Shown: positions 11,130-23,455, counted from the stretch's first letter. The stretch: 64,000 nucleotides of DNA from Callorhinus ursinus (GCF_003265705.1 NW_020312827.1:13556924-13620923); one strand, 5' to 3'. Notes: generated from the letters alone by a model not told the origin. A program made the numbers and translations.

Positions 11130-13640
11130 TCCTAAAATGATCATAATCGTTATTGCTTGAGAATGTAGGCTCCTGATTGATCATTGGAAATGAGATTGAA
11201 ATCTATCTTTTATTTAAATGAGAATTAATCTAAAAGAGTTCTAAGTCAGTTGTTTCCATGTATCGGAGGATACCAAGATAAATACGGGAGTCCGTTCATT
11301 TATGCATTCAACAAACAGCTCTTGATGTCGAAGGCCCTTTGCAAACTGTTTTTGAGGGGTGGAGAGGCCAGAGACAAGAGTCCTGGTCTCAAGGGATAAG
11401 GGAGATTTTTTTTTTTTTAATGTAGAGACTGTGCAGGCCATGTTAGTATAGATGGTCTTTGTCTTCCAAGAATTCAGAAACTAAGCTGATCTAAATCCTT
11501 AGCTGTTGCTCAGAGCCCTGGTTCTGGTCCAGACTCTGCAAGTTGGTTCTCTTTAGGCAGTCATCTTGGCTGGCTGTAGAGTACATTTGTGTCACGATAA
11601 ATGGATGGAAAGTCTTTGGTCATCTTCTCCTCTAGCTGCTTCTGCCTGCAAAGGAAGCTATTCACATTCTTTGCACATGTGTTCTTGGCCATTGTAGGTC
11701 AGGCCCCTAGGCTGAAAGTGTGAATACATCCTTTTGTTAGAATTCATTTCGATTAGAAGCATATAAGACTACTTTCTTATCAAGGGTTGAAATGAATCCA
11801 ATGTAAAATGTGTTGACTTTTTTTTTGAGATGGCTACGTAGTTATATCACCTTAGAAAAGGTGTTTCACAGAAATTCTCTGAAGGAAGATAAGGAAATGT
11901 GAAACATTCTCAGGCGAAATGAGAAAAGAAGTATAATTCTCAGATTCTGGATCCGGTCTGGTCTATTTCAGGGGTTCCTAGACACTGAGGGGCCTCCTGT
12001 GTGGAAAGCAGAGGGAATGCTGAGGTGCCCTGCCTGAGCGTATAGTCTAACGGTGGGGATGGTGTAGAGGGCAGACGAATATGCATAAATAAGCATTCAA
12101 AGATGAACTTCTCCCTGGTCCAAGACAAAGAGAAAAATAAGCTCAACATAGTGAGTTCAGTATCCTTACTTAGCAAAATAAAAAGTTGGCAACCTACGCT
12201 CGTCCCCAAAACTATTTTTGAAATCTTATTGTGGTGCAAAATCACGATCTGGGAACCTCCCTGGCTTGAGCTCTCTTGCTTCTCTCTGGTGCTATTCTCA
12301 TCTCCCTCTCTACCTTCCTTGCGGGCTCTCACTACTGTTTACTGGGAGGTCCCAGCCTGTGGCTTATCCTTATTAGAAAGGAGGTTAGCAAGTGTTAGAG
12401 ACATACCAGCAATTAAGACTTTCTTCCTGGTTTGAGGAGAAGAAAAAAAGCATTTGAAAAGATGAGTAGGCATCTGCCCGTAGCACTCTGGATTAAGAAT
12501 GCACAGTCACACATGTATCTCCTGGTGGAAATCTGGCACACCCCATCTCAGCAAAGGCAGAGGGTGAGCAACCGGTTACTCCCCAGGGAACATGCTATAT
12601 TGTGTTAGCTGTTTCCCTATATTGGATATATGTATGTGTCCACATCTATTTTATTCTCACCCTGGCATGTGCATAGCAACTCCCAAAATGGACATTTGGG
12701 TGTTAACAGGGGATTGAGTCGTTTGGGCCCAAACTCGTAACAATGCTTAAAGCTTGGAGCTCCATCAATGGTGGTAGCCACGGAGCACAAGACAGAGCTT
12801 TTAGAATTTAATAAGATAGAATTAGCCTCAAAGGAACAATTGAAACTCAGAGCAGGGGCATCTCCTGTGGAGTCAGAAGAAGAGCTGTTTTGAAGTTGGT
12901 ACCCCTTGAAAGAGAATGGCGTCCAAATTGGCCTTGTTAATAGAACAGCCCATAATGAAGGAGGGGAAGGCACTTTTGTAAAGGATATAATGTCATCCCC
13001 AGGCCCAAGCGAAGGCCTCTGAGCACGTAGACTTTTAACAGCTGACACTCCAAGCCTCGTAGAAGGTGTGCTGGTGAGTTGAATATACCTGACAGCAGGT
13101 GGGGAAGCCCACTCTCCAGCATGACTTTATTCCTGCCGGAAGCTGGGGAGTCCTCACCGCCATTGAATACCAGAGGATAGCATTCCCTCACATCTAATAC
13201 ATATTCTCCCGGTGAACAAAAAGAAACAGGAGATCGGTTGTAGTAGTTACCGGAAGGCCCAAATTACTCTCCAGTTAGAGTTTCATAGACTTTACCTGTA
13301 ATGAGTTTGATCTGGTCAGTGGACACCCTCTCTCCTGAATCAGCCTTGGGTGCACTGGTGCAGAACTGGACAATGCTAAGCTGTGTTTGAGGACTATATG
13401 ATTTCTAGAGTGTTCCATCAGGGGCCACTAAGGTAAATAAGGAAATGACCTGCTCTTTTACAGGCGTGTGGCTCTGTGCTAGTTCATCATGTGCTTGATA
13501 AATGGTTCGAAATAATGATGGACCTATTTTTATCATGGCTTTTCACTTTATGCCTCCGGTGAATATAACTGAAGTGTTAAGAGTTACAAGAATCTGTTGT
13601 TGTATATATCTGTATATCCATGTAATGCATATGTATATGG
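11130..13640. other. unique non-coding DNA
   Basis: A short T13 run lies near 11407-11420, and no SINE body adjoins it. Two minus-strand open frames (11940-12332 and 12617-13048) have no domain features. No exon is supported and no repeat is confidently assigned. Confidence 0.35.
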
Positions 13641-13645
13641 AAATA

Positions 13646-13649
13646 CGTG

Positions 13650-13682
<33 letters not shown>
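13646..13682. repeat. (GT)n microsatellite, interrupted
   Basis: A GT run broken once by TTT. The short frames over it on both strands are artefacts of the repeat. Confidence 0.95.
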
Positions 13683-13689
13683 ATAAATA

Positions 13690-14835
13690 AATTATGTCAT
13701 GGGACACTTTATAGGATTCACTGTTTTCTGAAGACGTTGGAATATCTAAATTACTGCCCATTGTAACTGGCTCCACTTCTGTCTCATTCAGTGTCTACTT
13801 CTTTCTTAGCTCTTCTATCTGGGACACATAAGTAGCCTCTGGATATGCATGCACTTAACTGAACAAAAATGTCAACAAGCTGCTATTTATTTTCTTAAAC
13901 AGCTTGAGCAGAGATGTTTGGTTTGATTGCCGAAAATTGTAAGCTTATCACCAAACTGTCCTGATGATTCTTATTATTCAATTTGCATTGCTTACAATAG
14001 TAATTATTAGTACATAAGAGAGCATGATGCTTTTATTTGTATAGTTCTTTCATTAATAATTTAATTGACTATTACATCCAAGTGGTTCTGTGACACATAC
14101 ATCAATGTACTTAGAGACTGGCCCTGGGCACCCTGGGAAATCAGGATCTAAGTATAGTAAGGCTTGGGCTGGGGAGACGGGTGGTAGGCAGGTCCTTCGG
14201 CCCTAACATCCAATTGGTTGGCTGTAGGTTTCCCTCATATTTATTTCCAAGCCTTTTGCTGATTTACCAGCAGCGACTCTCAGCTGGTCATTTTAACCAC
14301 CCAAGAAATAAGATCATGGTATAGTTATTTGGCTCACTAAAATGACTGGATTGGTATTGATTTATAAGTGGAAAGGTATTGATGGCAAAAGCAATGTATT
14401 GACCCAAAATGATTGAATCGGTGGCTTTACTTAAATAGAATCTGTGTCTGTGGGGCCTGTTCTTTAGAAATGGGAAGATTTTATGGTCACAGCTGAGCCA
14501 GCATTCCTAGACTGCAACTGTGTATGACTTATGTTTCGATACATCTTGCTATAGAAGAACTTAGTTTGTGGATTTTTTAGTGTAGGAGAATACTACGAAT
14601 TTTGTCCTAATTCATGTTTTATATATTAAATAAAATGATGACCTGAAATATGCCTTTGGAGGCATGGGAACCCGACTTGGGTGGGTGTCAACCCATAAAG
14701 ATGTTCAAGGAACAGCATTTTAAAACTCTGGATTCAACAGGGAAAATAAAGTAAACAAAGGAATTCCCATTTGGCCAGCCCAGCCTGACATCTGGGAGGA
14801 TCATGGAGGAAATTTTTCATGTCAGAAATTAGAAT
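13690..14835. other. AT-rich non-coding DNA
   Basis: No repeat recognised. The part at 13840-14100 is notably AT-rich, with TAATTATT and ATTTAATTGAC-like sites, and might be a conserved regulatory element. Nothing proves it. Confidence 0.3.
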
Positions 14836-14852
14836 TTATTAAAATGATTGTC

Positions 14853-15057
14853 AGGGCACCTGGGTGGCACAGTCAGTTGAGCATCCGACTCTTGGTTTTG
14901 GCTCAGGTTCCGATCTCAAGGTCATGAGATCAAGGCCCATGTCAGGCTCTGTGCCCAGCGGAGAGTCTGCTTGAGGTTCTTTCTCCCTCTCCCTCTGCTC
15001 CTCCTCCCTGCTCTCTCTCCTCTCTCTCAAATAAATAAGTCTTTTAAAAAAATAAAA
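14853..15057 (+). mobile_element. CAN SINE, full length, 13-bp target duplication
   Basis: Head 'AGGGCACCTGGGTGGCACAG', then 'GAGCATCCGACTCTTGG', the body 'GAGAGTCTGCTTGAGG' and the tail 'CAAATAAATAAGTC'. The head variant (CCGACTCTTGGTTTTGG) marks a different subfamily from the CTGCCTTCGG copies. The direct repeats 'TAAAATGATTGTC' at 14840-14852 and 15058-15070 are identical. Confidence 0.96.
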
Positions 15058-15071
15058 TAAAATGATTGTCT

Positions 15072-15845
15072 TCTCCTCCACTGGCTCTGAACAACATTCT
15101 TTACATCCTTCAGAAAAATGGACTAGTCACCTGAAGTAGGATTGGGTTCTTTCTCCCGTACTGTCCTTTACAAGGACTGAACCAAGGGGTGGCTCGGGGC
15201 TCTAGTCCCCACATACTCTGTATCTCACACAGATGCAAGCCACTCAGACAAACATTCGCTGTGTTCATTATAAAGGTGCAGCATCCCATGAAGTTCCCCA
15301 GACATCCCCTTCCTGGCCACCTGATGCTACCTCTAAGCTCCTCCTACACAGACATTCCAGAATGGCCACAATTCCTTGGTGTTCCCTTCTTGGCTCTTCC
15401 TTGTGGACTGTCCCGGTGTTGACGCCACCCTTTAGATTTCATTTTCCTAAGTGGGCATCTGAAGGTTTCTTCTTGCAAAGACAGAGCCTGGTTGGTGGGG
15501 GCATTGGTCTGTGCGTACCGCTGTCTCTCCAGAACGAAGTTGTTCCTCACTCACCTGGCTCAGGGGTCTCCTGTTGTCCTTGCCTCCATCCTGTCTGAGG
15601 CTTCTGTTAGCCTTCACCAGACTGCTCCAGGGCACTTGCTGAAAACCTCCCAGCCTGGAACAGAGCACTGGGGTCTGGGCTTGGGTGGCCGGCGTAACGA
15701 GTCCCTTCATGGCCTTGGTGATGTTGCACAAGGCCCCAAAAGGAATTTATATGCACCCAAGAGAGACTCTCTTAGCCAGCAGAATTCAGCTATCTGGAAT
15801 AGCTTTCTCCAAAGCCACGCGTTAACCTTTAAGTAGATCTTTGCT
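15072..15845. other. unique non-coding DNA
   Basis: Overlapping open frames on both strands of up to 121 codons are present without domain content. No repeat and no splice structure is supported. Confidence 0.35.
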
Positions 15846-15849
15846 AGGT

Positions 15850-16005
15850 TTGTGTTCTTAGTGTGACCACACTCCCGATTAACTTGGCTTTATGATTCTC
15901 TTTACTTTTACAGACGAGAAAACTGAAGCCCAAAGAGGCTAAATAATTGCCTAAACTCTCCAAGCTATGAGTGGTAGAACAGGTTCTTACGATTCTAGAC
16001 CTTAG
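15850..16005 (+). repeat. MIR fragment
   Basis: 'TTACTTTTACAGACGAGAAA', 'ACTGAAGCCCAAAGAGGCTA', 'AATAATTGCC' and 'AGCTATGAGTGGTAGAACAG' follow the MIR 3' half. Confidence 0.65.
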
Positions 16006-16009
16006 GAGG

Positions 16010-17345
16010 GTAGTCGGTGTTCGGGATGGTGGCAGCAAGATGAGGAAAAGGGTTGAACTCCGTTTAGCTCTTTTGTTTAGAAAGTAGTAGAAAGATACGT
16101 AGTACTTGCAAGATGGTTCCCTTCAGAATGGCCGCTTTATTTTTTAGCTCTAGTGTGTGATGAGTATCAGTTGGCTGAGAAATCCCAGCAGGTGGAACTG
16201 TGCTTCCTGATTCTGCCAAATGAATGTGAAGTTACGAGTTGCCCTTGCTCAACAGCTAGTTTATAGATGCTTATGAACTGTTTTTTGTATCGTCGAGATG
16301 AACGAAGCCTCGACTCGGTCTGGGTCACGGTGATCAGCCCGGTTCTGGTGTGCATAGGCAAGAGATGGGCAGCTTCTGGAATATCTCAGCGCAGGGATAG
16401 GCCCCTCCCACATGACTGAGGATGGCTGCTTCATACAAGAAAGTCCCTGCATGGAAGCGAATGGCCACCAGCTCGTTGACATTCACCAGCATCCTTCATT
16501 TGTGTTGTGTTGAGCTTCACGGTTTTCAGAGTGCCGTCCTGCACACGACCTCCTTGGCTTACAACCATCCTGCCTGTTAGGCAAAGCAGGCATCAGTGTC
16601 CTTTCCATCATCTGGGTGAGGACAGCCAGGCTTGGAGGGAGGAGCCCGTGGTCCTGGGGAGAAGCAGGATCTGAGCCCTTGTTTCGACCACGCACTCGGG
16701 TCCTCCCACCACTCTGAACACCTGTGCTGTTCATGCCTAGCTGGGGAGGGCACCAGACGGTAATGGAAGGAGATTCTTTCCCTCCTCCGAGGAGCTTTCT
16801 TTCCCGGTTGAAAAAGGCCAGTTTCACAGAGAAGGAGACAAAGGAATGCAAAGGTCTGGTCACAGCATGAACCACTTTGCTCTCAGGTGGAAGAAACACT
16901 GGGTTGACATAAACTGGAGAAAAGACACCTTGGAACCTCAGGCAGTTTGTGGACAAGGCTTTCTTCATCTGCCAGCCTCAGTCAGCGACTGTGCAGCTGA
17001 GGAGCCCCACAGCCCCGCTTCCTGGGCCGAGGACCAGGCTGGGACATCTCTATCTGGCCAGGGAAACGCATGCCTTGGGATTGCTGGTCCCGAGGGGGGC
17101 TCTGACCCTAACCCTGGCTGCAGAGAGCCCCAGCTGCCTGCCCCACCTGGATGCGCCCTGGACGGGGAAGAGGAAGGAGGGTGGCCATCGGTCATTAGAT
17201 GTTCTTCCTGGTGCTGAGGGGTCAGGGCATCCTCAGGTGGACCAACCCGAGATCGGGTCCAGCTTGTCTCTATAACTAACTCAGGTTCGACTTGAAGCCA
17301 GTTAGAGGACCACTGGGTCTCTGCTTTTCTCATCTGTAAACTTAA
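16010..17345. other. non-coding DNA, weak MIR-like traces
   Basis: 16560-16700 shows faint MIR order ('GTGAGGACAGCCAGGCTTGG' and 'GCAGGATCTGAGCCC'). Several overlapping open frames of 100-161 codons on both strands (16483-17351) lie in GC-rich DNA with few stops on any frame and have no family resemblance. Confidence 0.3.
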
Positions 17346-17349
17346 CTTC

Positions 17350-17960
17350 ACTCATTATTTAAAGAGGTTCAAATCGAAACAACAGGAGATATCATTTGTC
17401 GTCATTTGTCTGACTGGCAAATATTTTAAAATTTCAGAATATCCATTTCTGGAGAGGGGTTGGGAAACAACACCCTCCCTCAGTTTTCAAGGCAGGGAAC
17501 CTAGGCGGTGCATTTCGCAACATCTGTCAAAAGTTATACGCACACACCCCTCAGGTTCCTTCATGAATAGATCCTATGAATTTACCCACTGAAATGTCAA
17601 AAACTAGTGAATGAGGCCATCTTAATATTGCTTATACTAGCAATAGCCCCAAACCAGATACACCCTCGGTACTCATCACCAGAGGATTGGAAAAGCGTAT
17701 GTCCTTGGCACACAAAGGTATATCCTTGGCACAATGTTCAGCATTCCACTTCTGAAATAAATAAGTCATGGGGTTGTAATGTACAACATAGGGAATATAG
17801 TCAATACTCTTGTAATAACTTCGTGTGTTGACAGATGGTAACTGGGCTTAATTGCAGTAATTTATTTAATAATGTATAAAAATTTCGAATCACTATGATG
17901 TATACTGAAACCAGTAGGACTTTGTATATCAATTATATTGAGGTAAAAAACAGGATGAGT
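17350..17960 (+). repeat. old L1 fragment, 3' end, sense
   Basis: It runs from a decayed ORF2 end ('GCAATAGCCCCAAACCAGAT') into the 3' UTR: 'AAATAAGTCATGGGGTTGTA', 'ATGTACAACATAGGGAATAT', 'GTGTTGACAGATGGTAACTG', 'TCGAATCACTATGATGTATA', 'TTATATTGAGGTAAAAAACA'. The frames are interrupted and it cannot move. Confidence 0.78.
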
Positions 17961-17989
17961 TGGAGAGGGCACAAAGATATAATGGGAAT

Positions 17990-18150
17990 AAGTAATAATA
18001 ATAATAGTACACAGTTTTTGAGTGTCATCCACATCCTAAGAAGTTTACACATATTAACTCACCTGCTCCCCATTTTACAGATGGCAAAGCTAAGGCACAG
18101 TGAGGTTAAAGAAACTCAAGATTATAATCTCATTAGAAAGTAGCATGGAG
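17990..18150 (+). repeat. MIR SINE
   Basis: 'AATAATAGTACACAG', 'CACATATTAACTCAC', 'CCCATTTTACAGATGGCAAA' and 'GGCACAGTGAGGTTAAAGAA' give a clear MIR core. Confidence 0.75.
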
Positions 18151-18254
18151 GCAGGAGTACAAGGCAGGCATTCTGCAGTCAAAACTTCGTTCATTGCCTT
18201 CTTTCTTAGTCTGTGTGGGCAGAACACAGTTCAACATGGTTTCCTGTCACGTTC

Positions 18255-18600
18255 CCATTATTTCAGCAAAATACCAGAGCCTGGATGGCTGGTAAACAAC
18301 AGAAGCTTATTTCTCATAGTTCTGGAGACTAGAAGTCTGAGATCAGGGGCCAGCCTGCTCTAGTGTGGTGGACCCTCTTCTGGGTCTCAGACTTCTCGCT
18401 GTATCCTCACATGTTGGAAGGGGGTAGGGAGCTGTGCTCTGTCTCTTTTTTAAGACACTAATCCCATTCATGAGGGTGGAGCCCTCCCAAGGCCCCACCT
18501 TCTAACACCATCACACTGGGGATTAGGAATTCAACATATGCATTCTGTGGGGGGTGGGGTGGGGGTGTCACAAACATTCAGACCATAGCACCTTCTTAAG
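18255..18600 (-). repeat. ERVL-MaLR-like LTR fragment, antisense
   Basis: In reverse orientation it holds 'TGCTATGGTCTGAATG', 'CCTCATGAATGGGATTAGTG', 'CCAACATGTGAGGATACAGC' and 'CTCCAGAACTATGAGAAATA', which is the order of a common mammalian MaLR-type LTR. Solitary and non-coding. The exact family is uncertain. Confidence 0.55.
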
Positions 18601-18655
18601 TGAAGAAAAGCAAGGAAAATGGGGTCCTATTTATGTGAAAAAAAATCAAGGCATA

Positions 18656-18841
18656 GGGGCGCCTGGGTGGCTCAGTCGGTTAAGCATCTGCCTTCGGCTC
18701 AGGTTATGATCTCAGGGTCCTGGGATTGAGCCCCACATCAGGCTCCCTGCTCAGCGGGAAGCCTGCTTCTCCCTCTCCCACTCCCCCTGCTTGTGTTCTC
18801 TCTCTTGCTGTGTTTCTCTCTATTAAATAAATAAGATCTTA
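18656..18841 (+). mobile_element. CAN SINE, 15-bp target duplication
   Basis: Head 'GGGGCGCCTGGGTGGCTCAG', complete body, and tail 'AAATAAATAAGATC'. The flanks 'AAAAATCAAGGCATA' (18641-18655) and 'AAAAATCAAGTCATA' (18842-18856) differ at one base. Confidence 0.96.
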
Positions 18842-18912
18842 AAAAATCAAGTCATATATATGTGTGTATATATGTGCATGCATATATATAGTCATATTTT
18901 TATAATTATTTT

Positions 18913-19090
18913 TTTAAAAGATTTTATCTATTTATTTGACAGAGAGAGAGTGCGCACAGGTAGGCAGAGTGGCAGGCAGAGGGAGCTGAGCGGAGAGCCT
19001 GATGTGGGGCTCGATCCCAGGACCGTGGGATCATGACCTGAGCTGAAGGCAGACGCTTAACCGACTGAGTCACTCAGGCGCCCCCACCCC
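18913..19090 (-). mobile_element. CAN SINE, minus strand
   Basis: 'AAAGATTTTATCTATTTATT', then 'TGACAGAGAGAGAG', 'GTGGGGCTCGATCCCAGGAC' and the head 'CACTCAGGCGCCCCC'. It lies 70 bases from the plus-strand SINE at 18656, separated by an AT/TG-rich linker, so the two copies face each other tail to tail and could form a hairpin in a transcript. Confidence 0.93.
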
Positions 19091-19512
19091 CCAATAATTG
19101 TATTTTTAAATGAAAAGATTGGACATAACCTCTGAGAGTCCCTTCCAGATTAGAAATTTCCTAATTGTATTTGGTGAGCATGAACCCAGCCTTGTTTCTT
19201 GTGTAGCACAGAATGAAACCATGTTCCCTTGCCTACAGGTCTGAGCTGAATCAGGTAATGGTGGACAGTGATAAACCCAGCTGGGATGCATAAACCGCCA
19301 GGATCCCACCATTCTCTGCTAAAGACCCGCTTGTCTTGCTTGGCTGACACTCATTTTCTTCCTCAGCAGAGAGTTGTGTCTGAGTCCAGGCTGAGGAGAG
19401 CCACTTAGAGAAGGGACCAGTGATAGGTAGCTGTCTGCACTTAGGGGCCCGGGCAGGTTCCAGCCTGGACTGGATCCTTCTGAGTTCATGATTCTCACCA
19501 CCATGGACAACG

Positions 19513-19625
19513 AATGCTAACACTTACTTTGTGCCAGGCACTGTGATGATCTCTTTATGTGCGTGCACTAGGGTTACTGTTATTCTCTCCATTCTATACA
19601 TGAAGATGCAGTTGTACCCGCTTGC
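19513..19625 (+). repeat. MIR fragment
   Basis: 'GCTAACACTTACTTTGTGCC', 'AGGCACTGTGATGATC' and 'TACATGAAGATGCAG' match the MIR 5' half and core. Confidence 0.65.
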
Positions 19626-19629
19626 CTCT

Positions 19630-21780
19630 GCCTTAGTTTTGGAGTAGTGGGAGTGGTGTACCTCCCCCCACCCCGTGTACTTATGCCCCGGGGGATCAGC
19701 GTGGTGACTGGGACAAGAATGGAACTGAGAAAACCCCCAAGAGCAGGGAAGAACGCAAAGAGAGTGGTCAGGTCCTTGTGCAGTTGTCCCAAGCCCCCCG
19801 TCATTTGCCATCTCATGGTAACGAGTCTGCTTTAATTGGGAGGGGATGGGCACTTGTGTCTTACAGTCCCTCATGACAAGTCTGTTCATACCTGCCTGAC
19901 AACACTTACCACACTCTATAGTAACTGCCGTTGTGGGTTGTGTCCCTCCCTAGGCTTTGGGTTCCTGGGGGGCAAGGTCCTGATTCATCTCGCTGATCCA
20001 CGTGCCTAGAACCCAACCTTACTTAGGACTCCAGGAACGTTTCCAGCGGGGATAGAGTTTGGGTGTATGGGCAAAACGGTTGTCTGAGCCGTCAAGAGGC
20101 ATAGGAACCAGGTGGCACAAAAACATATCCCTTCTACTTGCTTTCAGTTGGAAGAGAGATGAGAAAGAGGAGAAATAGGTGGAGTGCCCTTAGTTTGACA
20201 AAGTCATATTTGGTAGCAAAATGGCTGCCCCCGGGGCACTGAATGGATTGGTTGCTCCCATGCCCATTTTCTTTCAGCAGAGACACTTGTATGCCTCAGT
20301 GAACGGAGTTGTGATTTAAGAGGAACAGACATGGAAGGAAAAGAGGTGAAAAGGAGGAAAAAAATGAGTGGAAATGATGGAGCAGAGACACTGGGAGCTG
20401 GTGGTGACTGGAGCACCAGGAGGCTCCTGGGGGACGGGCCCTGCATTTGCTTGCTGACTTCTCCCTGCCCACATGCTCAGTGGTGTTCACACTGTGCTCA
20501 TTTGGAGGAAGTTGGTAGAAACTCTTTTCTGTATACGTGTGCATGATTTATAGAAATGAACAAAGCTAATGAGATGGGGACTATCCCGATATTCTACCTC
20601 AGTAATCAGTCTGTAAAAAAACCAAAAAAACCCCCAAAACACTGCTCATCAAAATCTAAAAATGGGAATAAGCATTTAAAATTAATTTTATGATACAATC
20701 CGGAATGATGTCCTAAGCCTACCATAACCTAAACAGCTCCAGAGTTGAGATTTAAGTGGAGAATTCCAAGAGTGTCTTCCACTCTGTCAATAGCACCAAC
20801 AAATCTTCATCCACTGGAGAGAATGGAATATGACCTCCCAGTACCTGACATGATAAACAGCTCAGGTTGGAAGACTCCGATCACTCTTCCCCTTCTTTGC
20901 AATGTTTCAATCTATGAGTTTCAGGGAGATCCTTCTGCATGTGTCCAATGGCCTAAAACACACCGTCTTGTGCGGCCACCTTGAAAAGTTCCTGCCGGGT
21001 ATTACCGAAGAGTTAAGCAAGAGCGTGGATCCCACTTCCTGAGCTAAGTTAAGGAAGGTTTCTCATCAGAGGTGTCTGGGAAGCGGAGATGACTCAGAAG
21101 TTTTCCAGGTGTTGCTGGAAAGGTATTAGATGCTATTGCCATGGGTATATGACACCAGGATTGCTTTTTAGTAAATGAGCTGTAAGGGTGAGAGCTCTTG
21201 GCCATGATTCTGGGGAGGGCTGTGTGCAGGAAGAGCAGGCACCTGAGCTGCCTCTAAACTCCCGTGGCCTGGGGAATGGGGCAGGCCTGGGAAACAGGAA
21301 TAAGATAGAGAAGCATCTCCCAGCTTCTCCCATACACAATACTTCCTTGTTCTTTGGTGCCCATATCCATTCAGCTGATGCAGTCCGGAGAAGACAGGCA
21401 TCTGTCCCATCTGCATTACACGAGGCGGGGGGCAGGGGACTGATGGACCTCTACCCCTGCATGTCTCTGATGCCCCAGGGATTGGTCCACAGCCAGGTTA
21501 TCAGGGGATCCCAGCTTCTTATGGTGCTGGAGCAATGCTGCCACGTCTGGGCCCCAGTGGCTGAGGCTGGAATGAAGAGACCTCAGGAGCCAGATGCCTC
21601 TGTGGATTAAAGGCTTTTTCAAAATCCACTCTCTGTTCTGGAAGAACCAGAGGTTATGGGAATAACTTGAACGCAGAATGCTTGGCTAAGGAAGACCTGT
21701 TATGGGTAAGAACTGGTCACTGAAAAACTGCCCAACCTGTAATCTTCTGGAGTAAGGGGGGGAGGTACATACTTTTAGTT
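19630..21780. other. unique non-coding DNA
   Basis: Nothing recognised beyond short A- and C-rich runs near 20617-20640. The open frames (longest 140 codons at 21188-21610) lack domains and overlap antisense frames of similar length. Confidence 0.35.
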
Positions 21781-21796
21781 TTAAACCTTCCCTCCT

Positions 21797-21992
21797 GGGG
21801 CACCTGGGTGGCTCAGTTGGTTGAGCGACTGCCTTCCACTCGGGTCATGATCCTGGAGTCCCTGGATCCAGCCCCACGTCGGGCTCCCTGCTCAGCGGGG
21901 AGTCTGCTTCTCCCTCTGCCCTTCCCCCTCTCGTTCTCTCTCTCTCTCTCTCTCTCAAATAAATACATAATATCTTTTTTAAAAAATAAAAT
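21797..21992 (+). mobile_element. CAN SINE, 14-bp target duplication
   Basis: Head 'GGGGCACCTGGGTGGCTCAG', B-box region 'GATCCAGCCCC', and a long (CT)n before 'CAAATAAATACATAATATC'. The direct repeats 'AAACCTTCCCTCCT' (21783-21796) and 'AAACCTCCCCTCCT' (21993-22006) differ at one base. Confidence 0.95.
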
Positions 21993-22464
21993 AAACCTCC
22001 CCTCCTAGAATTTCCTGACAGTTTGGCAGCTGTCTCCTCCAGCAATCCTGGGCCAGCTAGGTAGTGGGCATGGCAGTAAAAAAGAAATTATGTAGGAATG
22101 TGTCCCTCTTGAAATGGTTTTTGATAGCATTAGCCAGATGCCTTAACATCCTAGCCCAATGCTTTTGACCCTGAAAAGATTTTTTCTAATATCAGGGGTT
22201 TCTCTAAGGAAGAAGAGTTAGGACCTTGATTTCTGTCTCATGACTGGGAGAGCTCACCAGAGGTGCCCTTGGATTTCCGCTTCTCCCTGCTCAATTTCAA
22301 ATAGCCTTCTGGCCGTTCTTCCAGCCAGCAAGGACTCAGGAATACAGAGAGAGAGCCTCTACCCTCCCTGCTGTACTACCAGGAAACATTGATTAATGAA
22401 AAAATCCAGTGTTTCTGAATCTTATTTTATTAGACAGAAAGCTGGTTACCTAGAGTGGATGCTT

Positions 22465-22545
22465 CTGTGGGCAGGGCCTGTTTCTCTTGTTCACTGCCAT
22501 GACCCCAGCCCTGCTCCTGGCAGGTCACCAGCTTCCGGGGAGGAC
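22465..22545 (+). repeat. L2 3' end fragment
   Basis: 'GGGCAGGGCCTGTTTCTCTT', 'GTTCACTGCCATGACCCCAG' and 'CTCCTGGCAGGTCACC' match the L2 sense 3' region 'TTGTTCACTGCTGTATCCCCAGCGCC'. Flanking DNA to 22790 may belong to the same or another L2 copy. Confidence 0.5.
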
Positions 22546-22849
22546 AGATGTGGGCCCGGATGCCACTAAGGCTTTCTTTTCATGCTGGCCTCCAGATTCT
22601 AAACACCCTTTTCTGCCCTAGATTGACCTTTCTTTAAATCCTGTCCGTCTTCCCATGTCTGTCCGGATAGGTGCCCACCAAGCACCTCCCTTTTCCGATC
22701 ACACCGGTTCCAGCCATGTCTGCTTCCTTCTAACACCTGCCCCACACGTCACAGTGTGCATTTCAAGGAATCTCCTACAATCCTAGTTGAAGTGCTGTAT
22801 GTGTCAAGGACTTGCTTTTTATTATTGCCTTTAGAAATTAGAAATCCTG

Positions 22850-23076
22850 GGCGCCTGGGTGGCTCAGTTGGTTAAGCCACTGCCTTCGGCTCAGGTCATG
22901 ATCCCGGAGTCCCGGGATCGAGTCCCGCATCGGACTCCCCCTTCTCTGTGGGGAGCCTGCTTCTCCCTCTGCCTCTGCCTGCCACTCCCCCTGCTTGTGC
23001 TCACTCTGTCTCTCTCTCTATGTCAAATAAATAAATAAAATATTAAAAAAAAAAGAACAGTTTAAAAAAAAAAAAA
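22850..23076 (+). mobile_element. CAN SINE, 17-bp perfect target duplication, compound A-tail
   Basis: Head 'GGCGCCTGGGTGGCTCAGTT', full body, then an A-rich tail in two parts separated by 'GAACAGTTT' (23055-23063). The direct repeats 'AGAAATTAGAAATCCTG' at 22833-22849 and 23077-23093 are identical, the longest pair in the window, so the insertion looks recent. Confidence 0.97.
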
Positions 23077-23134
23077 AGAAATTAGAAATCCTGAAAGGCT
23101 AATAGCGTCACGCTCAGCTTCGGTTTCTGATATA

Positions 23135-23455
23135 TACTTTCTTCATTAATTCATTAACATATTCATTATTCATTCAAACAAATACTCCTTACGTGTTGTG
23201 GGCCAGGATCTGCCCTAGTTCGGGGGAAATGGTGAGAAACATGCCACTGAGGCCCCTGTTCTTGTGGTATCTGCGTTCTGGGGGAGGAAGACAGGCAACA
23301 AGCAGACGGGAGATCGCTGATTACGGTCCGTGCGCTGAAGGAAGTAAAATGAACTTCGAGAAAGTGCCATGGTGCTGCTGGTTGGGGAAGACATCTCCGA
23401 GGGGAGGACATTTCAGCTGAGGCCTGAGGGGGAGGGAGAAGGAAAGCAAGGGTGG
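23135..23455 (-). repeat. L2 LINE fragment, antisense
   Basis: 'ATTCATTCAAACAAATACTC', 'GGGGAAATGGTGAGAAACAT', 'GGCCCCTGTTCTTGTGGTAT', 'GGAAGACAGGCAACAAGC' and 'GGACATTTCAGCTGAGGCCT' follow the reversed L2 3' region in order. Confidence 0.65.

Noticed and set aside
16483..17351. Cluster of overlapping frames on both strands
   Set aside because: A GC-rich patch with few stops. Both strands are open to the same degree, which argues against coding.
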